NCBI GenBank assembly: GCA_028023455.1
Contig: JAQFVV010000288.1
Span: forward strand, 680,001-744,000
Reading direction: 5' to 3'
Length of the DNA stretch: 64,000 nt
DNA from: Epiperipatus broadwayi
Lineage: Eukaryota > Onychophora > Udeonychophora > Euonychophora > Peripatidae
Shown here piece after piece: positions 61,171 to 64,000 of the stretch. The translations under genes were made by a program, and so were the position numbers. The stretch's first letter is position 1, and every line of letters starts with the position of its first letter. Below the pieces are notes generated by a model that saw only the letters and a program-made list of their open reading frames with translations, made no database searches and had not been told where the DNA came from.

Positions 61171-63204
61171 TGTAACGATATATAAATATGTCGTTACATT
61201 AATTTAAAATAAAAACTTAATAAAAGTTCGCAAATAAAAGTAAAAAACTAAACGCTAAAATTAAAATATTGTTAAACGTATATATTCGCACAGATGCTAA
61301 ACTTTAAAAATATTTTTTTCATAAACAAAAAAAAAAAAAAAGTATTTGAACGTATTTTTTTTTAATAAAAAAATACAAGGTTGAAATATAAAAATATTTT
61401 AATAAAAAAAAATAACGTAAGTTAAAATAAAAACAGGTATTAATTAATTCCTGTAATCTGTAAATGGAAATGATTGTTTATTAATTATCTAAAAGCTGTT
61501 TAATTAAAAGGTCAGATGAAAAGTTAGATAAGAAAAGAAAGAGATTTTAGCTTGACCAATGGAAGCAAATAAAGGCCCGGACCATAACGAAAAACAGAAC
61601 AGTGACGTTTTTGTTCATGGAATCCATAGGAGGACTATAAAAAGAAAAAAATATTGAGTTCCAGTCAGTTTTTCCAACTTGATTTGATGACAACGGTAAG
61701 ACGCACTTGTTATTCTCTCTCATTTTTTTGTTTGTTTAAAAAAAAAAAAAATGAAAAGACTGTGATACCAGAATGGAACCAGCTAATGCTACCTCCAGAA
61801 CATTTTCTTCCAATGGAGACGCCGTGGGAATTGCAACGGGAACCTGGACTCTTATACTGTAAGCTATATTGACATGAACTCTAAATTTAAAAAATAACTA
61901 AGAACTTTCGTTCAAGCTTATGAACTTCTATCTGACTTTTAAGTTTTTAAATCAAATTAATAATGTTTAATTTTATATGTTTTCCGATTGATAAACATCA
62001 TTTCCATTTTTTTTTTTTCTTATTGTAAAGATTATTTAAATGTATCAAATTTAAGTTGTTTATAGACGCTTGCATGGATTCGTTTAAGGTTAATTATATT
62101 TTGGTTTTCATATTTGATCAAAATATATAGACATTCGATAAATAATGATACCTTACAGTGAGTATCTAAAATGTATTTATTCGGATGTCTTTAGTTATTG
62201 GTGACAACGCAAGTATCTTATGGTGAATACTATTGGGTTACTTATAAGTTTCCCTCTGCGATTGTCGGTATCAATAATTTTGTATTTTGATCGTTTATGT
62301 TTATTTTGAAATGTTTTTGACCGTGGAATCTATGTAATCGATCTATACCCAACATTTTTAAACAAATCTGTGCGAACGTATTTAAATGTTAAAATTAAGT
62401 CGGGGCGTGAATGGCTATATAGTTTGTAAAGTTGTATTAAGGGAGGGTAATCTTAGGTTATTCATTTCGTAGTTGAATTGGTTCAATGGATTGGATATAT
62501 TTGTGTAATTAGTAGATGTAGTATGAGGTCCGCTATGGGCAGGATTATAGATATATGCCACACACCCTCTGTTTACCTATGGATGGGTTTGTAAGTTGGC
62601 AGAAGACCGCAGTCCATTCCTATGGAGTTTTTTGTTTATTGTTCTACTTGCCAACAGATGTCACATTCCTGTTGGTGGAGAGTCAATGTCTTCTCTATTT
62701 CTACTTATTGTTCAGATGTACATTCCTGACAGATAGTATTTTGTGTTGTCGTATCATGCTACATTGAATACATGAATGTATCAGATGGATTAGCGCCAAT
62801 TTGGTTACGAAATTTGTTGCCTAAGGTTAAATCAGGAAGAATATTTTCTTTTCAAATGCAGATCTATGTAGTCTATTCATACTTGACTATCTAAATAATA
62901 ATTAAACTCATTGAAACTTAGTTAGATGTAAAATTAAAAGTTAATATAAAAATCTAAAATGTTAAACTTATTCCTCAAAATTTAAATATTATTTTATATG
63001 TGCGTAAATAAATATTTTTATATGTTAATTTCTGGCAGTGGCTTTTACTCTTTTATATTTAAGATATAAAATTTATAGATTTTTATCTCTGCGTCTCCGC
63101 TGAGCTAGTGACTTGGGCTAACGGTCGGAATATTTAAATAAAGTGGAATCTTAACAGCGCGTATCTGCCTACTTTATAAATTTTTCTAGGCTCAAATGCC
63201 TAGA
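61171..63204 (+). repeat. candidate LTR or promoter-bearing element end
   Basis: Starts TGTAACGA directly after (AT)n. The first 28 nt are a near-palindrome (TGTAACGA at 61171, TCGTTACA at 61191). It contains a TATA/initiator promoter at 61636-61670, AATAAA near 63138, and the hairpin CTAGGC/GCCTAG (63187-63202) directly before TGGCGCCCTGG (63205), whose first eight bases equal the tRNA-Lys PBS. No TG...CA right end is clear and only ~80 nt follow before the RTE LINE, so assignment as a plus-strand LTR is tentative. Confidence 0.35.
61636..61670 (+). promoter_or_regulatory. TATA box and TCAGTT initiator
   Basis: TATAAAAAG at 61636-61644 and TCAGTT at 61665-61670, placing the initiator A 31 nt downstream of the TATA start, the textbook core-promoter spacing. 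A splice-donor-like CAACGGTAAGAC follows at 61691. TCAGT initiators are typical of arthropod and many retrotransposon promoters. Confidence 0.5.
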
Positions 63205-63281
63205 TGGCGCCCTGGTAGTTGCAGATATTGTTTTTGTGGTTAGATTCGATCTTCGCTTTCATTTCGATCGTTATAATATAC

Positions 63282-64000
63282 ATATATCATTATCAACCAT
63301 TATCAATCCACAGCAGGATGAAGGTCTCTCCAAGTTTAATCCATCTTCTCCGATCTTTAGCTTCTCTTCTCCACATCACCCCTGCACACTTTCTTATTTC
63401 ATCCATCCATCACATGTGGTCTCTTTCTGGGTCTTTTACAATCTCTTGGAATCCAGTTTAAGATTTCAATTGTCCATCTATTATCATCTCTTCTAGCAAT
63501 ATGTCCAGCCCAACTTCAATCTTTTAATTTTTTCAATGAGGTCAGTAACACCTGTTTGTTCTCTTACCCATACATTGCATTTTCGATCTCTTCTTGTTAC
63601 TCCCAACATACATCTCTCCATACTTCTTTGAGTGGTCTGAAGTCTCTGTATTGCTCTTCTATTAAGTGTCCAAGTCTCAGATCCATAAGTAAGAACTGGT
63701 AAAACACATTTATTAAAAACCTTCCTTTTCAAACACATAGGCATATTTCCTTTTAGTATCAAGTTATTTCTACCTAAAGCATTCCAAACAAGTTTAATTC
63801 TATGATTAATTTCATCCATTATGTTTCCATCTGTATTAATAATCTGACCAAGGTATTTGTAACTATTGACTTCTTCTAATTCATCATAATCAATCTATAT
63901 TTTCATATTTTGAGCAAATTGATTAAACATTACTTTAGTCTTTTTAACATTTATCTTTAGGCCTACTTTCCTACTTTCATCTGATAACTCCTGCAACATT
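63282..64000 (-). mobile_element. RTE-type LINE, second copy (cut by window edge)
   Basis: Same element as 48750-50849, same strand, same 3' end (GGTTGATAATGA before ATATATG). Only the C-terminal part and part of the RT palm region lie inside the window. Confidence 0.9.
63300..64000 (-). pseudogene. RTE RT C-terminal part, second copy
   Basis: The open piece 63493-63819 carries MDEINHRIKLVWNALGRNN, TYGSETWTLNRRAI, TTQRSMERCMLGVTRRDRK and VREQTGVTDLIEKIKRLKLG, differing from the copy at 49 kb at scattered positions (for example YGSETW here, YKSETW there). The frame breaks at about 63493, at the same place as in the other copy, so the two share that lesion or a shared near-identical ancestor. 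Downstream, the WAGH...RPH..W region (63300-63490) is readable but with a small deletion near 63410. Confidence 0.85.

Overview
This window looks like non-coding, transposon-dense chromosomal DNA from a strongly AT-rich animal, most likely an invertebrate. The clues are the element content (RTE-type and Tx1/L1-type LINEs, Penelope-like elements, a large-LTR retrotransposon primed by tRNA-Lys, a tRNA-derived SINE), very abundant (AT)n microsatellites, a ~416-bp perfect GATA array and a 500-N scaffold gap. I find no convincing host protein-coding gene, rRNA or functional tRNA. Nearly all recognisable coding sequence is retroelement-derived and most of it is broken.

Layout. 1-5518: AT-rich non-coding DNA with microsatellite palindromes. 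5595-16410: one apparently young, non-autonomous LTR retrotransposon on the minus strand, sitting inside an (AT)n tract. It has two ~3.34-kb LTRs that are nearly identical, an 18-nt PBS matching tRNA-Lys, a PPT, a 552-codon gag-like coiled-coil ORF, a 16-residue tandem-repeat ORF where pol should be, and a short integrase-tail remnant. 16411-27730: AT-rich DNA with a 347-bp foldback repeat, paired microsatellite palindromes, a tRNA-derived SINE-like sequence, the GATA array and a dead minus-strand LINE RT fragment. 27735-32505: a degraded Tx1/L1-type LINE (plus) with a 574-bp internal tandem duplication. 34800-36240: a very old RTE-type LINE (plus). 38330-40310: a degraded Penelope-like element (minus RT and GIY-YIG) next to a pLTR-derived hairpin. 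40390-48690: two diverged copies of a long repeat family flanking a decayed coiled-coil region, the right copy containing a ~1.25-kb palindrome. 48750-50850: a 5'-truncated, moderately damaged RTE LINE (minus). 50935-51690: a ~750-bp Penelope-derived foldback. 52390-56967: AT-rich DNA, another long palindrome and foldback fragments. 56968-58594: candidate solo LTR running into the gap. 59095-61170: third copy of the long repeat family with triplicated tail. 61171-63281: candidate LTR with a clear TATA/initiator promoter. 63282-64000: second copy of the same RTE LINE, cut by the window edge.

How the parts relate. The elements do not form a pathway; they are layers of insertions. Three things stand out: (1) the non-autonomous large-LTR element, which must borrow pol from a partner not present here; (2) repeated use of (AT)n tracts as element boundaries, with the same ATATTGTAAC junction four times beside otherwise unrelated sequences; (3) at least six long inverted repeats (arms roughly 90-620 bp), several of them in element-derived sequence, one of which coincides with the assembly gap.
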